From NCBI RefSeq assembly GCF_001643305.1, contig NZ_LSGW01000110.1:1-64000 (forward strand): 64,000 bases of DNA, in the 5' to 3' direction. A program made the translations under genes and the position numbers. The stretch is from Aeromonas salmonicida subsp. salmonicida. GTDB taxonomy: Bacteria > Pseudomonadota > Gammaproteobacteria > Enterobacterales > Aeromonadaceae. Positions 40,556 through 49,446 of the stretch are shown here, in pieces. The notes under the pieces were generated by a model. That model ran no database searches. It was not told where the DNA came from and was given only the letters and a program-made list of their open reading frames with translations. Positions within the stretch are counted from its first letter, which is position 1. Each line of letters starts with the position of its first letter.

Positions 40556-43216
40556 ATGTCTGATATCCTGAAGAACGATGTGGACCCGATAGAAACGCTG
40601 GAGTGGCTTGCCTCTCTGGAATCCCTGCTGCGTGAAGAGGGTCCACAACGCGCTCAGTTCATTCTTGAACAACTGGCCGAGAAAGCCCGCGTGAGCGGTG
40701 TGGACGTGGCTGCCAAGGCGAATCGCGACTACATCAACACCATCCCGTCCAGTGACGAACCGGCTTACCCGGGCGATCTGGAGATGGAACGTCGCATCCG
40801 CGCCATCATCCGCTGGAACGCCATGATGATAGTGCTGCGCGCCTCCAAGAAAGACCTGGACCTCGGTGGTCACATGTCTTCCTTCGCTTCCTCTGCGACC
40901 ATCTACGAAGTTTGCTACAACCACTTCTTCCGCGCTCGCAGCGAGAAGGACGGTGGCGATCTGGTTTACTTCCAGGGTCACATCTCCCCGGGCATCTACG
41001 CCCGTGCGTTCGCTGAAGGTCGTCTTACCGAAGATCAGCTGGACAACTTCCGTCAGGAAGTGGACGGCAAGGGTATCCCTTCCTATCCGCACCCGAAACT
41101 GATGCCGGACTTCTGGCAGTTCCCGACCGTTTCCATGGGTCTGGGCCCCATCGCCGCCATCTATCAGGCTCGCTTCCTGAAGTACCTGACCGACCGTGGC
41201 ATCAAGGATTGCTCCGAGCAGACCGTTTACGCCTTCCTGGGTGACGGCGAGATGGACGAGCCGGAAGCCAAGGGTGCCCTGACCGTTGCCGTGCGTGAAA
41301 AGCTCGACAACCTGGTCTTCGTGGTCAACTGCAACCTGCAGCGTCTGGACGGTCCGGTCGTAGGTAACGGCAAGGTCATCAACGAGCTGGAAGGTCTGTT
41401 TGCAGGCGCCGGCTGGGATGTCACCAAGGTTATCTGGGGTCGCAAGTGGGATGAGCTGCTGAAGAAAGACACGTCCGGCAAGCTGATCCAGCTGATGAAC
41501 GAAACCGTGGACGGCGACTATCAGACCATGAAGTCCCGCGATGGCGGCTACGTGCGTGAGCACTTCTTCAACCGTTACCCGGAAACCGCCGCGCTGGTCA
41601 AAGACATGACCGACGAGGAGATCTTTGCCCTGAACCGCGGTGGTCACGATCCCCGCAAACTGTTTGCCGCTTTCTCCAAAGCTGCAGCGACCAAGGGCAA
41701 GCCGACTGTCATCCTGGCCAAGACCATCAAGGGTTACGGCATGGGCGAAGCGGCCGAAGGCAAGAACATTGCCCACCAGGTCAAGAAGATGGATCTGGGC
41801 TCTGTGCGTCACCTGCGCGATCGTTTCAGCCTGCCGGTCACCGACGAGCAGCTGGAAAACCTGCCGTACCTGAAGATCGAAGAGGGTACCGAAGAGCACA
41901 AATACCTGCACGCCCGCCGTGCCGCGCTCAAAGGCTATGTACCGACCCGTCTGCGTGAGACTACCACCAAGCTGGACATCCCGGCGCTGGAGACCTTTGG
42001 TCCCCTGCTGGGCGAGCAGGCTCGCGAGATCTCCACCACAATGGCGTTCGTGCGTTCCCTGAATGTGCTGCTGAAAGACAAGTCCATCGGCAAGCGCATA
42101 GTACCGATCCTGGCTGACGAAGCCCGTACCTTTGGTATGGAAGGTCTGTTCCGCCAGATCGGCATCTACAGCCCGCACGGTCAGCAGTACACCCCGCAAG
42201 ACCGCGACATCGTCTCCTACTACAAGGAAGACAAGCAGGGTCAGGTTCTGCAAGACGGTATCAACGAGCTGGGCGCAATGTCCTCCTGGCTGGCTGCTGC
42301 GACCTCTTACAGCACCAACGACTGCCCGATGATCCCGTTCTACATCTACTACTCCATGTTCGGCTTCCAGCGCGTCGGCGACATGGCGTGGGCAGCCGGT
42401 GACCAGCAAGCCCGTGGCTTCCTGCTGGGCGCGACCTCGGGTCGTACCACCCTTAACGGTGAAGGTCTGCAGCACGAAGATGGTCACAGCCATATCCTGG
42501 CGAACACCATCCCGAACTGCATCTCCTATGACCCGTCCTACGCCTATGAAGTAGCGGTTATCGTCCAGGACGGCCTGCGTCGCATGTACGGTGAGAAGCC
42601 GGAGAACGTCTTCTACTACATCACTACCCTGAACGAAAACTATGCCATGCCGGCCATGCCGGAAGGTGCAGAAGAGGGTATTCGCAAGGGTATCTACAAG
42701 CTGGAAACTGTTGCCGGCACCAAGGGCAAGGTACAGCTGCTGGGTTGTGGTTCCATCCTGGGTCATGTGCGCACCGCCGCCCAGATCCTGGCCAGCGAAT
42801 ACGGCGTGGGTTCCGACGTATTCAGCGTCACCTCCTTCAACGAACTGGCCCGTGACGGTCAGGACGTGGATCGCTGGAACATGCTGCACCCGACCGCCGA
42901 GGCTCGCGTACCCTACATCGCGACCGTACTGGGTTCCGAAGCCACCATAGCTGCGACCGACTACATGAAGTCCTTCGCTGATCAGGTGCGTGCCTTCGTA
43001 CCGACCGAGCACTACCGTGTGCTGGGTACCGACGGTTACGGCCGTTCCGACAGCCGTGCCAACCTGCGTCGTCACTTCGAAGTGAACGAATTCTACGTGG
43101 TGGTTGCTGCCCTGACCGAACTGGCCAAGCGCGGCGAGATCGACAAGCAGGTTGTGGCTGACGCCATCGCCAAGTACGGCATCGATGCCGACAAGGTCAA
43201 CCCGCTGTACGCGTAA
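40556..43216 (+). CDS. aceE: Pyruvate dehydrogenase E1 component AceE
   Basis: An 886-residue homodimeric-type E1 that decarboxylates pyruvate and acetylates the lipoyl groups of AceF. The thiamine diphosphate motif begins GDGEMDEPEAKGALTVAV (near 228) and continues to VVNCNLQRLDGPV. The length matches the enterobacterial enzyme (about 887). Codon use is strongly biased, as expected for a highly expressed gene. Confidence 0.98.
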   Translation: MSDILKNDVDPIETLEWLASLESLLREEGPQRAQFILEQLAEKARVSGVDVAAKANRDYINTIPSSDEPAYPGDLEMERRIRAIIRWNAMMIVLRASKKDLDLGGHMSSFASSATIYEVCYNHFFRARSEKDGGDLVYFQGHISPGIYARAFAEGRLTEDQLDNFRQEVDGKGIPSYPHPKLMPDFWQFPTVSMGLGPIAAIYQARFLKYLTDRGIKDCSEQTVYAFLGDGEMDEPEAKGALTVAVREKLDNLVFVVNCNLQRLDGPVVGNGKVINELEGLFAGAGWDVTKVIWGRKWDELLKKDTSGKLIQLMNETVDGDYQTMKSRDGGYVREHFFNRYPETAALVKDMTDEEIFALNRGGHDPRKLFAAFSKAAATKGKPTVILAKTIKGYGMGEAAEGKNIAHQVKKMDLGSVRHLRDRFSLPVTDEQLENLPYLKIEEGTEEHKYLHARRAALKGYVPTRLRETTTKLDIPALETFGPLLGEQAREISTTMAFVRSLNVLLKDKSIGKRIVPILADEARTFGMEGLFRQIGIYSPHGQQYTPQDRDIVSYYKEDKQGQVLQDGINELGAMSSWLAAATSYSTNDCPMIPFYIYYSMFGFQRVGDMAWAAGDQQARGFLLGATSGRTTLNGEGLQHEDGHSHILANTIPNCISYDPSYAYEVAVIVQDGLRRMYGEKPENVFYYITTLNENYAMPAMPEGAEEGIRKGIYKLETVAGTKGKVQLLGCGSILGHVRTAAQILASEYGVGSDVFSVTSFNELARDGQDVDRWNMLHPTAEARVPYIATVLGSEATIAATDYMKSFADQVRAFVPTEHYRVLGTDGYGRSDSRANLRRHFEVNEFYVVVAALTELAKRGEIDKQVVADAIAKYGIDADKVNPLYA

Positions 43217-43293
43217 GAGGATCGAGTGCAGTGCCGGGACACATTGCCCGGCACTGCCTTGCAAAGGTTAACGCGACAGACGCGTAAGAGGAT
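43209..43293 (+). repeat. 14-base direct repeat flanking a hairpin between aceE and aceF
   Basis: ACGCGTAAGAGGAT occurs at 43209-43222, spanning the end of aceE and its stop, and again at 43280-43293, where it forms the aceF ribosome site. Between them is a perfect 11-base hairpin (43228-43238 and 43247-43257, eight-base loop) with no T-run. The hairpin could adjust the aceE to aceF mRNA ratio or block exonucleases. Confidence 0.75.
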
Positions 43294-43301
43294 AAAGCAC
43301 T

Positions 43302-45194
43302 ATGTCCAAACAGATTATGGTTCCGGATATCGGCGCCGATGAAGTTGAAGTCACCGAGATCATGGTGGCCGTGGGTGACAAGGTCGAACTCGACCAGTCC
43401 CTGATTGCTGTGGAAGGTGACAAAGCCTCCATGGAAGTACCGGCACCGGCTGCCGGTATCGTCAAAGAGATCCTGATCAAGGTGGGTGACAAGGTTGCCA
43501 CCGGTTCCCAGATCATGATCTTCGAAGCGGAAGGCGCTGCTGCGCCGGCGCCTGCTCAGGTTGCCGCCCCGGTTGCTGCTGCCGCTCCCGCCGCCCCTGT
43601 TGCCGCCGCGCGCAAAGATGTGCACGTACCGGACATTGGTGACGACGAAGTGGACGTGACCGAGATCATGGTTGCCGTGGGCGACATGGTTGAAGCCGAC
43701 CAGTCCATCATTGCCGTGGAAGGTGACAAGGCCTCCATGGAAGTGCCGGCGCCGTTCGCGGGCCGCGTGGTCGAGATCAAGGTTGCCGCCGGCGCCAAGG
43801 TTGCCACCGGTTCCCTGGTGATGGTATTTGAAGTGGCGGGCGCTGCTCCTGCCGCCTTTGCTGCGCCGGTTGAGACTGCTGCTTCCGTGGCTGCTGCCCC
43901 TGTTGCCGCCGCTGCCAAAGAGGTCAATGTACCTGACATCGGCGGTGACGAAGTCGAAGTGACCGAGATCATGGTCGCCGTGGGTGACAAGGTCGAAGCC
44001 GACCAGTCCCTGATCGCTGTGGAAGGTGACAAGGCCTCCATGGAAGTGCCTGCACCGTTCGCCGGTATCGTCAAAGAGATCAAGGTGAAGGCGGGTGACA
44101 AGGTCTCCACCGGTTCCCTGATCATGGTATTCGAAGTGGCTGGTGCTGCTCCAGCCGCTGCCGCTCCGGTTGCTCAGGCCGCCGCCCCGGTCGCTGCTGC
44201 CCCTGTTGCCGCTGCTCCGGCTCCGGTTGCCCAGGCTGCTGCTGCTTCCGACTTCGTTGCCAATGACGCCTACGTACATGCCGCCCCGGCTGTACGTCGT
44301 CTGGCCCGTGAGTTCGGTATCAACCTGGCCAAGGTGAAAGCCTCCGGTCGCAAGGGTCGCATCGTCAAAGAAGACGTGCAGGCCTATGTGAAGGATGCGG
44401 TCAAGCGTGCCGAGTCTGCCCCGGCAGCCGGTACCGGCACTGGCAACGGCATGAGTGTCCTGCCATGGCCCAAGGTTGACTTCAGCAAGTTCGGCCCGGT
44501 CGAAGAGCTGGAACTGACCCGGATCCAGAAGATCTCCGGTCCTGCCCTGCATCGCAACTGGGCCATGATCCCGCACGTCACCCAGTTCGACGAAGCCGAT
44601 ACCACGGATCTGGAAGCGTTCCGCAAAGAGCAGAACGCGATGCTCGAGAAGCAGAAGTCGGACGTGAAGATCACCCCGCTGGTGTTCATCCTGAAAGCGG
44701 CTGCCAAGGCCCTGGAAGCACACCCACGCTTCTGCAGCGCCCTGTCCGAAGACGGCAGCAAGCTGATCATGAAGAAGTACATCCACATCGGTGTGGCAGT
44801 AGACACTCCGGGGGGCCTGGTGGTTCCTGTGGTGCGTGACGTCAACAAGAAGGGCATCTACGAGCTGTCTCGCGATCTGGCCGAGATCTCCAAGAAGGCT
44901 CGTGCCGGCAAGCTGACCGCTGCCGACATGCAGGGCGGTTGCTTCACCATCTCCAGCCTGGGTGGCATCGGCGGCACCAGCTTTACCCCGATCGTCAACG
45001 CGCCGGAAGTGGCCATCCTCGGTGTTTCCAAGTCCGAGATGAAGCCGAAGTGGAATGGCAAGGAGTTTGTGCCTCGCCTGATGCTGCCGCTGGCCCTGAG
45101 CTATGACCACAGGGTCATAGACGGTGCTGACGGAGCCCGCTTCGTCACCACCTTGAGTGGCGTGTTGTCCGACATTCGTCGATTGGTCCTGTAA
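43302..45194 (+). CDS. aceF: Pyruvate dehydrogenase E2 component AceF, three lipoyl domains
   Basis: A 630-residue dihydrolipoamide acetyltransferase core. Three tandem lipoyl domains carry the lipoylated lysines Lys41, Lys143 and Lys244 (each in [12 protein letters not shown]) and are joined by Ala-Pro linkers. A peripheral subunit-binding domain follows (about 322-363, [15 protein letters not shown]), then the catalytic domain from about 395, with HRVIDG near the C-terminus. The lipoyl modules recur every 101-102 residues and are near-repeats at DNA level (from 43320, 43626 and 43929). Confidence 0.97.
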   Translation: MSKQIMVPDIGADEVEVTEIMVAVGDKVELDQSLIAVEGDKASMEVPAPAAGIVKEILIKVGDKVATGSQIMIFEAEGAAAPAPAQVAAPVAAAAPAAPVAAARKDVHVPDIGDDEVDVTEIMVAVGDMVEADQSIIAVEGDKASMEVPAPFAGRVVEIKVAAGAKVATGSLVMVFEVAGAAPAAFAAPVETAASVAAAPVAAAAKEVNVPDIGGDEVEVTEIMVAVGDKVEADQSLIAVEGDKASMEVPAPFAGIVKEIKVKAGDKVSTGSLIMVFEVAGAAPAAAAPVAQAAAPVAAAPVAAAPAPVAQAAAASDFVANDAYVHAAPAVRRLAREFGINLAKVKASGRKGRIVKEDVQAYVKDAVKRAESAPAAGTGTGNGMSVLPWPKVDFSKFGPVEELELTRIQKISGPALHRNWAMIPHVTQFDEADTTDLEAFRKEQNAMLEKQKSDVKITPLVFILKAAAKALEAHPRFCSALSEDGSKLIMKKYIHIGVAVDTPGGLVVPVVRDVNKKGIYELSRDLAEISKKARAGKLTAADMQGGCFTISSLGGIGGTSFTPIVNAPEVAILGVSKSEMKPKWNGKEFVPRLMLPLALSYDHRVIDGADGARFVTTLSGVLSDIRRLVL

Positions 45195-45199
45195 GTGAG

Positions 45200-45226
45200 A
45201 GGGCGGGCCCAGAGCCTGCCCTTTTT
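45200..45226 (+). terminator. Terminator after aceF
   Basis: Eight-base arms (45200-45207, 45215-45222) with one G-T wobble, then TTTTT. It separates aceF from lpd, so lpd may also have its own transcript; I saw no convincing promoter in the 160-base gap. Confidence 0.7.
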
Positions 45227-45354
45227 ACTTCTCATTTCATTAACAGGATTGTAAACTTGCCCCGTTTTTTCACGGTTGCAGCCGCCTTGTTTGGCATTGA
45301 GTTGGCATAAGACTGCGCCGTCCGGGGATATATAAGAACGACAAAGAGGTCATG

Positions 45355-46782
45355 ATGAGTAAAGAAATCAAAACTCAGGTCGTAGTACTGGGTGCTGGCC
45401 CTGCCGGTTATTCCGCTGCTTTCCGTGCCGCCGATCTGGGTCTGGATACCATTATCGTCGAGCGTTACTCCACCCTGGGTGGCGTCTGCCTGAACGTGGG
45501 TTGTATCCCGTCCAAGGCACTGCTGCACGTCGCCAAAGTCATTGAAGAAGCCAAGGCGCTGTCCGAACACGGCATCATCTTCGGTGCCCCGCAGACCGAC
45601 ATCGACAAGGTTCGCCTGTGGAAAGAGAAGGTCATCAACCAGCTGACCGGCGGTCTGGCTGGCATGGCCAAGATGCGTAAAGTTCAGGTGGTCAACGGTT
45701 TCGGCAAGTTTACCGGTCCGAACACCCTCGAAGTGGACGGTGCCGACGGCAAGACGACTGTGACCTTCGACAACGCCATCATAGCGGCCGGTTCCCGTCC
45801 GGTGAAACTGCCCTTCATCCCCCATGATGACCCGCGCGTATGGGATTCAACCGATGCGCTGGAACTGACTTCCGTACCAGGCAAGCTGCTGGTGATCGGT
45901 GGTGGCATCATAGGTCTGGAGATGGGTACCGTTTACTCTTCCCTGGGTTCCGAGATCGACGTGGTGGAATTTGCCGACCAGCTGGTACCGGCTGCCGACA
46001 AAGACATCGTCAAGATCTACACCAAGCGCGTTGCCAAGAAATTCAACATCATGCTGGAGACCAAGGTCACCGCAGTTGAAGCCCGTGCAGATGGCCTGTA
46101 CGTCTCCTACGAAGGCAAGCACGCTCCCGCTGAGCCGGTACGTTACGACAACGTGCTGGTTGCCGTAGGCCGTGTGCCGAATGGCAAGCTGATGGATGCC
46201 GAGAAGGCCGGCGTTGCCGTGACCGAGCGCGGTTTCATCGAGGTGGACAAGCAGCTGCGTACCAACGTCGCTCACATCCACTCCATCGGTGACATCGTCG
46301 GTCAACCTATGCTGGCTCACAAAGGTGTTCACGAAGGTCACGTCGCGGCCGAAGTGATCGCCGGCAAGAAGCACTACTTCGACCCGAAAGTGATCCCGTC
46401 CATCGCCTATACCGAGCCAGAGATGGCCTGGGTTGGCCTGACCGAGAAGGAAGCCAAGCAACAGGGGCTGAACTTCGAAGTCGCCACCTTCCCGTGGGCT
46501 GCGTCCGGTCGCGCCATTGCCTCTGATTGCTCCGACGGCATGACCAAGCTGATCTTCGACAAGGAGAGCGGCCGCGTCATCGGGGGTGCCATCGTGGGTA
46601 CCAACGGTGGTGAACTGCTGGGTGAAATCGGTCTGGCCATCGAAATGGGTGCCGACGCCGAAGACATCGCCCTGACCATCCATGCTCACCCGACTCTGCA
46701 CGAGTCAGTGGGTCTGGCTGCAGAAGTGTTCGAAGGTTCCATCACCGACCTGCCGAACGCCAAGGCCAAAAAGAAGAAGTAA
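45355..46782 (+). CDS. lpd: Dihydrolipoamide dehydrogenase Lpd (E3)
   Basis: A 475-residue FAD disulfide oxidoreductase that reoxidises dihydrolipoamide in pyruvate and 2-oxoglutarate dehydrogenases. The FAD loop is VVVLGAGPAGYSAA, the redox disulfide GGVCLNVGCIPSK, the NAD loop VIGGGIIGLEMG, and the catalytic His-Glu HAHPTLHE. I prefer the second of two adjacent ATGs (45355), which fits MSxEIKTQ of the family and the AGAGG site. Confidence 0.98.
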   Translation: MSKEIKTQVVVLGAGPAGYSAAFRAADLGLDTIIVERYSTLGGVCLNVGCIPSKALLHVAKVIEEAKALSEHGIIFGAPQTDIDKVRLWKEKVINQLTGGLAGMAKMRKVQVVNGFGKFTGPNTLEVDGADGKTTVTFDNAIIAAGSRPVKLPFIPHDDPRVWDSTDALELTSVPGKLLVIGGGIIGLEMGTVYSSLGSEIDVVEFADQLVPAADKDIVKIYTKRVAKKFNIMLETKVTAVEARADGLYVSYEGKHAPAEPVRYDNVLVAVGRVPNGKLMDAEKAGVAVTERGFIEVDKQLRTNVAHIHSIGDIVGQPMLAHKGVHEGHVAAEVIAGKKHYFDPKVIPSIAYTEPEMAWVGLTEKEAKQQGLNFEVATFPWAASGRAIASDCSDGMTKLIFDKESGRVIGGAIVGTNGGELLGEIGLAIEMGADAEDIALTIHAHPTLHESVGLAAEVFEGSITDLPNAKAKKKK

Positions 46783-46804
46783 TTTTCTTCTCGCAGCCCA
46801 CATG

Positions 46805-46834
46805 AAAAAAGCCGCTCTCAGGAGCGGTTTTTTT
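46805..46834 (+). terminator. Terminator after lpd
   Basis: A-run, six-base GC stem CCGCTC and GAGCGG (46812-46817, 46822-46827) and a TTTTTTTG tail. It ends the pyruvate dehydrogenase operon. Confidence 0.85.
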
Positions 46835-46899
46835 GTTTTTGATGAATAAAGAGATTTGTTCGGGGCCGATTGCTATGCTGAGGGCTGTTACTTCACGCG

Positions 46900-47868
46900 A
46901 TGGATCCTGCGATGCAAACACCGGCCACACCTGACAACGAACGCCTGCGCCTCGATGCGCTGCGCCGCATGGCCATTCTGGATACCTCTGCCGAAGAAAG
47001 ATTCGAACGGATCACCCGCATGGCCCGCAACATGTTCGATGTGCCCATCTCGCTGGTGTCGCTGGTGGATGAGGATCGGCAGTGGTTCAAATCCTGCTGT
47101 GGTTTGCCTGTGCCGGAGACGCCGCGGGACATCTCCTTCTGTGGTCATGCCATTCTCGGCGATGACCTCTTCGTGGTGGAGGATGCGACCCGGGATCTGC
47201 GCTTCGCCGACAATCCGCTGGTATCCGGGGATCCCCACATACGTTTCTATGCGGGCAGCCCGTTGCAGATTGGGGAGGGGTACAAGTTGGGGACCCTGTG
47301 CATCATAGATCGCAAGCCGCGCCTGCTGGATGAGCGTCAGCGGGACTTGCTGACGGACCTGGCCGGCATGGTGGAGCGCGAACTGGCGGCGATCCAGCTG
47401 GCCACCATGGATGAGCTGACCGGTATCACCAACCGGCGCGGTTTCATGCTGCTGGCACACAAATGCCTGCAACTCGCCCATCGTCAGGGGAGAGCGGCGA
47501 CCCTGCTGTTTCTCGACCTCAACCGGTTCAAGGAGATCAACGATCGGCTGGGGCACGACGTCGGTGACGATGCCCTGCGACAGATGGCGAGCCTCATGTG
47601 TGGCGTATTTCGTGATGCAGACATCTTTGCCCGACTGGGCGGGGACGAGTTTGCGGTATTGCTGCCGGGTACTGGGCCGGCAGAGGTGCCACGGGTGTTG
47701 GCACGGCTCGATGAGGCCCTGGCCGGGTTCAATCGGGAGAGCGGCAAACCCTATCGGCTGAGCTGCTCGGTCGGGGTGGGGCACTATGATGCGCTCTCGC
47801 CACCGGCGCTGGACCAGCTGCTGCAACAGGCGGACAAGCAGATGTACGATTGTAAAAAAGGGCGCTAG
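46900..47868 (+). CDS. GAF-GGDEF diguanylate cyclase
   Basis: A 322-residue soluble protein. Residues about 20-170 form a GAF sensor domain (ISLVSLVDEDRQWFKSC, GTLCIIDRKPR) and about 178-320 a GGDEF domain. The active site reads LGGDEFAVLL (near 246), and an inhibitory I-site RxxD (RDAD) lies five residues before it, so the enzyme should make cyclic-di-GMP with feedback inhibition. The GAF ligand is unknown. The stop codon lies inside a terminator hairpin and overlaps the convergent lipoprotein gene by four bases. Confidence 0.9.
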   Translation: MDPAMQTPATPDNERLRLDALRRMAILDTSAEERFERITRMARNMFDVPISLVSLVDEDRQWFKSCCGLPVPETPRDISFCGHAILGDDLFVVEDATRDLRFADNPLVSGDPHIRFYAGSPLQIGEGYKLGTLCIIDRKPRLLDERQRDLLTDLAGMVERELAAIQLATMDELTGITNRRGFMLLAHKCLQLAHRQGRAATLLFLDLNRFKEINDRLGHDVGDDALRQMASLMCGVFRDADIFARLGGDEFAVLLPGTGPAEVPRVLARLDEALAGFNRESGKPYRLSCSVGVGHYDALSPPALDQLLQQADKQMYDCKKGR

Positions 47869-47884
47869 CAGCGCCCTTTTTTGG
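47856..47884. terminator. Bidirectional terminator containing two stop codons
   Basis: Arms AAAAAAGGGCGCT and AGCGCCCTTTTTT surround a CTAG-containing centre. CTAG at 47865-47868 supplies TAG stops on both strands, for the GGDEF gene (+) and the lipoprotein gene (-). Confidence 0.85.
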
Positions 47885-48047
47885 CCTGACCTGGGGGGCA
47901 GAAGGTTCCATTGCCCCCATTGCTGCCATCACTGACCCGGATCCGGGTATCGTCCACGCTGACATCGGCACCGTGCACCCGCACTGGCCCGCTGCTGCAG
48001 GCGCAGAGCAGACTCCCCAGCAACATAGTCACCACCAGTTTGCTCAT
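47865..48047 (-). CDS. Small lipoprotein, hypothetical
   Basis: A 60-residue protein with a lipoprotein signal (MSKLVVTMLLGSLLCAC, lipidated Cys at residue 17) and a short hydrophilic mature part ending CPPGQAKKGRC. An excellent AGGAGGT site lies before the ATG at 48047, which makes expression likely despite the size. The basic C-terminal tail is partly encoded by the terminator stem. I do not recognise the family. Confidence 0.75.
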   Translation of the reverse strand: MSKLVVTMLLGSLLCACSSGPVRVHGADVSVDDTRIRVSDGSNGGNGTFCPPGQAKKGRC

Positions 48048-48140
48048 GATACCTCCTGTTATTTCCCTGATTATGGGGCATTTCCAGGCAGGGGCGGAGG
48101 CGAGTTTGCGGGGGTGCGTCATGGCTTGCCGCTGATATGA

Positions 48141-48164
48141 CGAGGAGCGCCGCGGCGCTCCTCG
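48141..48164 (-). terminator. Perfect 12-base inverted repeat after the first chemoreceptor gene
   Basis: CGAGGAGCGCCG and its exact complement abut without a loop (48141-48164), so four or more central bases must stay unpaired. There is no T-run. It lies 19 bases past the stop of the minus-strand gene at 48183. A terminator role is likely but unproven. Confidence 0.5.
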
Positions 48165-48182
48165 TGTGAGGGGAAGAAGGGG

Positions 48183-49283
48183 TTACAGCCGGAAATTGCC
48201 CACCAGCTTGTCGAGCTCGCCGGAGAGTTGTTGCAGGCTGCGGCTGGCGTCGGTCAATTGGTGGGCTATGTCGGCAGTTTCCATAGTGAGCTGGTTGATG
48301 TCCTCCACGTTGCGATTGAGCTCGCCGACCACGCTCGACTGCTCCTCGGTGGCGGTGGCCACCTGCACTGTGCGGTCACGCTGGGCGGTGCAGTTTTGCT
48401 GGGTCAGCTGCGCCTTGCTGGCCACTTCGTCGGCGGTGGCGGCGAGCTGGTGGGAGTTTCTGGCGACCTGCTCGATGGCGCTGTGGATCTTGCTGACGAA
48501 GTGGTTGAAGCTCTCCGTGATCTCCGCCAGCTCGTCGTTGCCAGTGAGCTTGGCGCGGGAGTCCAGCGCCAGATGCTCGGCGGCATAGCCGATGTACTGT
48601 TGCAGGAAGCCGACCCGACGCTTGAGGTTGATCAGGATGAGCACCGAGACCAGCAGCGAGATGAGGATGGCGCCGCTGATGATGGTGATCATCTGCATTC
48701 GTCCACTGGCATAGCTCTGCTCACCGCGCTGATGACGCTGCTGTGCTTGCTGGATCAGGCCATCGAGCAGGGTGTTGGCATCCTTGCGCATGGTGCCATA
48801 GGTGACCGTATAGCGATCCCGATAGATGCCTCTCGCCGCTTCCATGTCCCCTTTTTCCAGTGCCTGCAGCATGGGGTTCAGCTCGTTGCGCTCCATTCCT
48901 TCAAACTGGCTCAGCAATTTTTGCGCATCTGCTCTGGCCGCCGGATCCGTCTGGGCGGTTACCGCCTGCTGCATGGCCTGACGCATCTCGGGAATGTCCT
49001 CGTCACGGGCATCCTTGACCCGGCTGAGTACGCCCCGTTCATCCTTGAGGGAGGTATCTTGCAGCAGCATCATGTCGATCCCCACCCGCATGCGGGGGAT
49101 GCGTGATACCACTTCCGCCATGGCGCGCATGGGGGTGGCCGTGTTCTGGTAGAGCTCGGTGGATTGCTGCTGGATGGAGCCCATGCTTCTCAGGCTGGCG
49201 CCACCCACGAGCAAGAGGGCAAGACAGGGCACTGTGACAGCCAGGATCAGCTGCAATTTGAGCGTCAGTTTACCTTCTAGCAA
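48183..49283 (-). CDS. Chemoreceptor lacking the signalling tip (internal deletion)
   Basis: A 366-residue methyl-accepting-type protein: membrane helix 1 (about 10-30), helical periplasmic sensor (4-helix bundle type, to about 190), membrane helix 2 (about 197-217), HAMP-like linker, then a shortened cytoplasmic helix. The frame passes directly from RTVQVATA to [12 protein letters not shown], skipping about 182 residues that in the neighbouring paralogue hold the hairpin tip which contacts CheA and CheW. It is still in frame and could insert in the membrane, but should not signal normally. It may be a decaying gene or a decoy. Confidence 0.75.
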   Translation of the reverse strand: MLEGKLTLKLQLILAVTVPCLALLLVGGASLRSMGSIQQQSTELYQNTATPMRAMAEVVSRIPRMRVGIDMMLLQDTSLKDERGVLSRVKDARDEDIPEMRQAMQQAVTAQTDPAARADAQKLLSQFEGMERNELNPMLQALEKGDMEAARGIYRDRYTVTYGTMRKDANTLLDGLIQQAQQRHQRGEQSYASGRMQMITIISGAILISLLVSVLILINLKRRVGFLQQYIGYAAEHLALDSRAKLTGNDELAEITESFNHFVSKIHSAIEQVARNSHQLAATADEVASKAQLTQQNCTAQRDRTVQVATATEEQSSVVGELNRNVEDINQLTMETADIAHQLTDASRSLQQLSGELDKLVGNFRL

Positions 49284-49397
49284 GGGAGTGCTCCTTCATG
49301 GCGGGCCATGATGTGGTCGATGAGGGTTGTTGCCAGTATAGATATGAATTGGCCGCCTCCCGGGCAAAGGCACGGGGAATGGGCCGCAAGCCGCATA

Positions 49398-49425
49398 AAA
49401 AAGGAGCGCCATGGCGCTCCTTTTT
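49398..49425 (-). terminator. Terminator after the second chemoreceptor gene
   Basis: Thirteen-base arms AAAAAGGAGCGCC and GGCGCTCCTTTTT with a two-base AT centre (so at least four bases stay unpaired), 22 bases past the stop on the minus strand. The A and T runs make it work in both directions. Confidence 0.8.
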
Positions 49426-49446
49426 AGGTGTGACTCCCGACGCCGC

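Noticed and set aside
40391-43264. Open frame of over 950 codons on the minus strand opposite aceE
   Set aside because: aceE on the plus strand is intact and highly conserved. The antisense frame reflects strong codon bias in a highly expressed gene.
43320-44150. Repeats that might be a CRISPR-like or satellite array
   Set aside because: They are the three lipoyl domains of AceF, in frame and with period near 101 codons.
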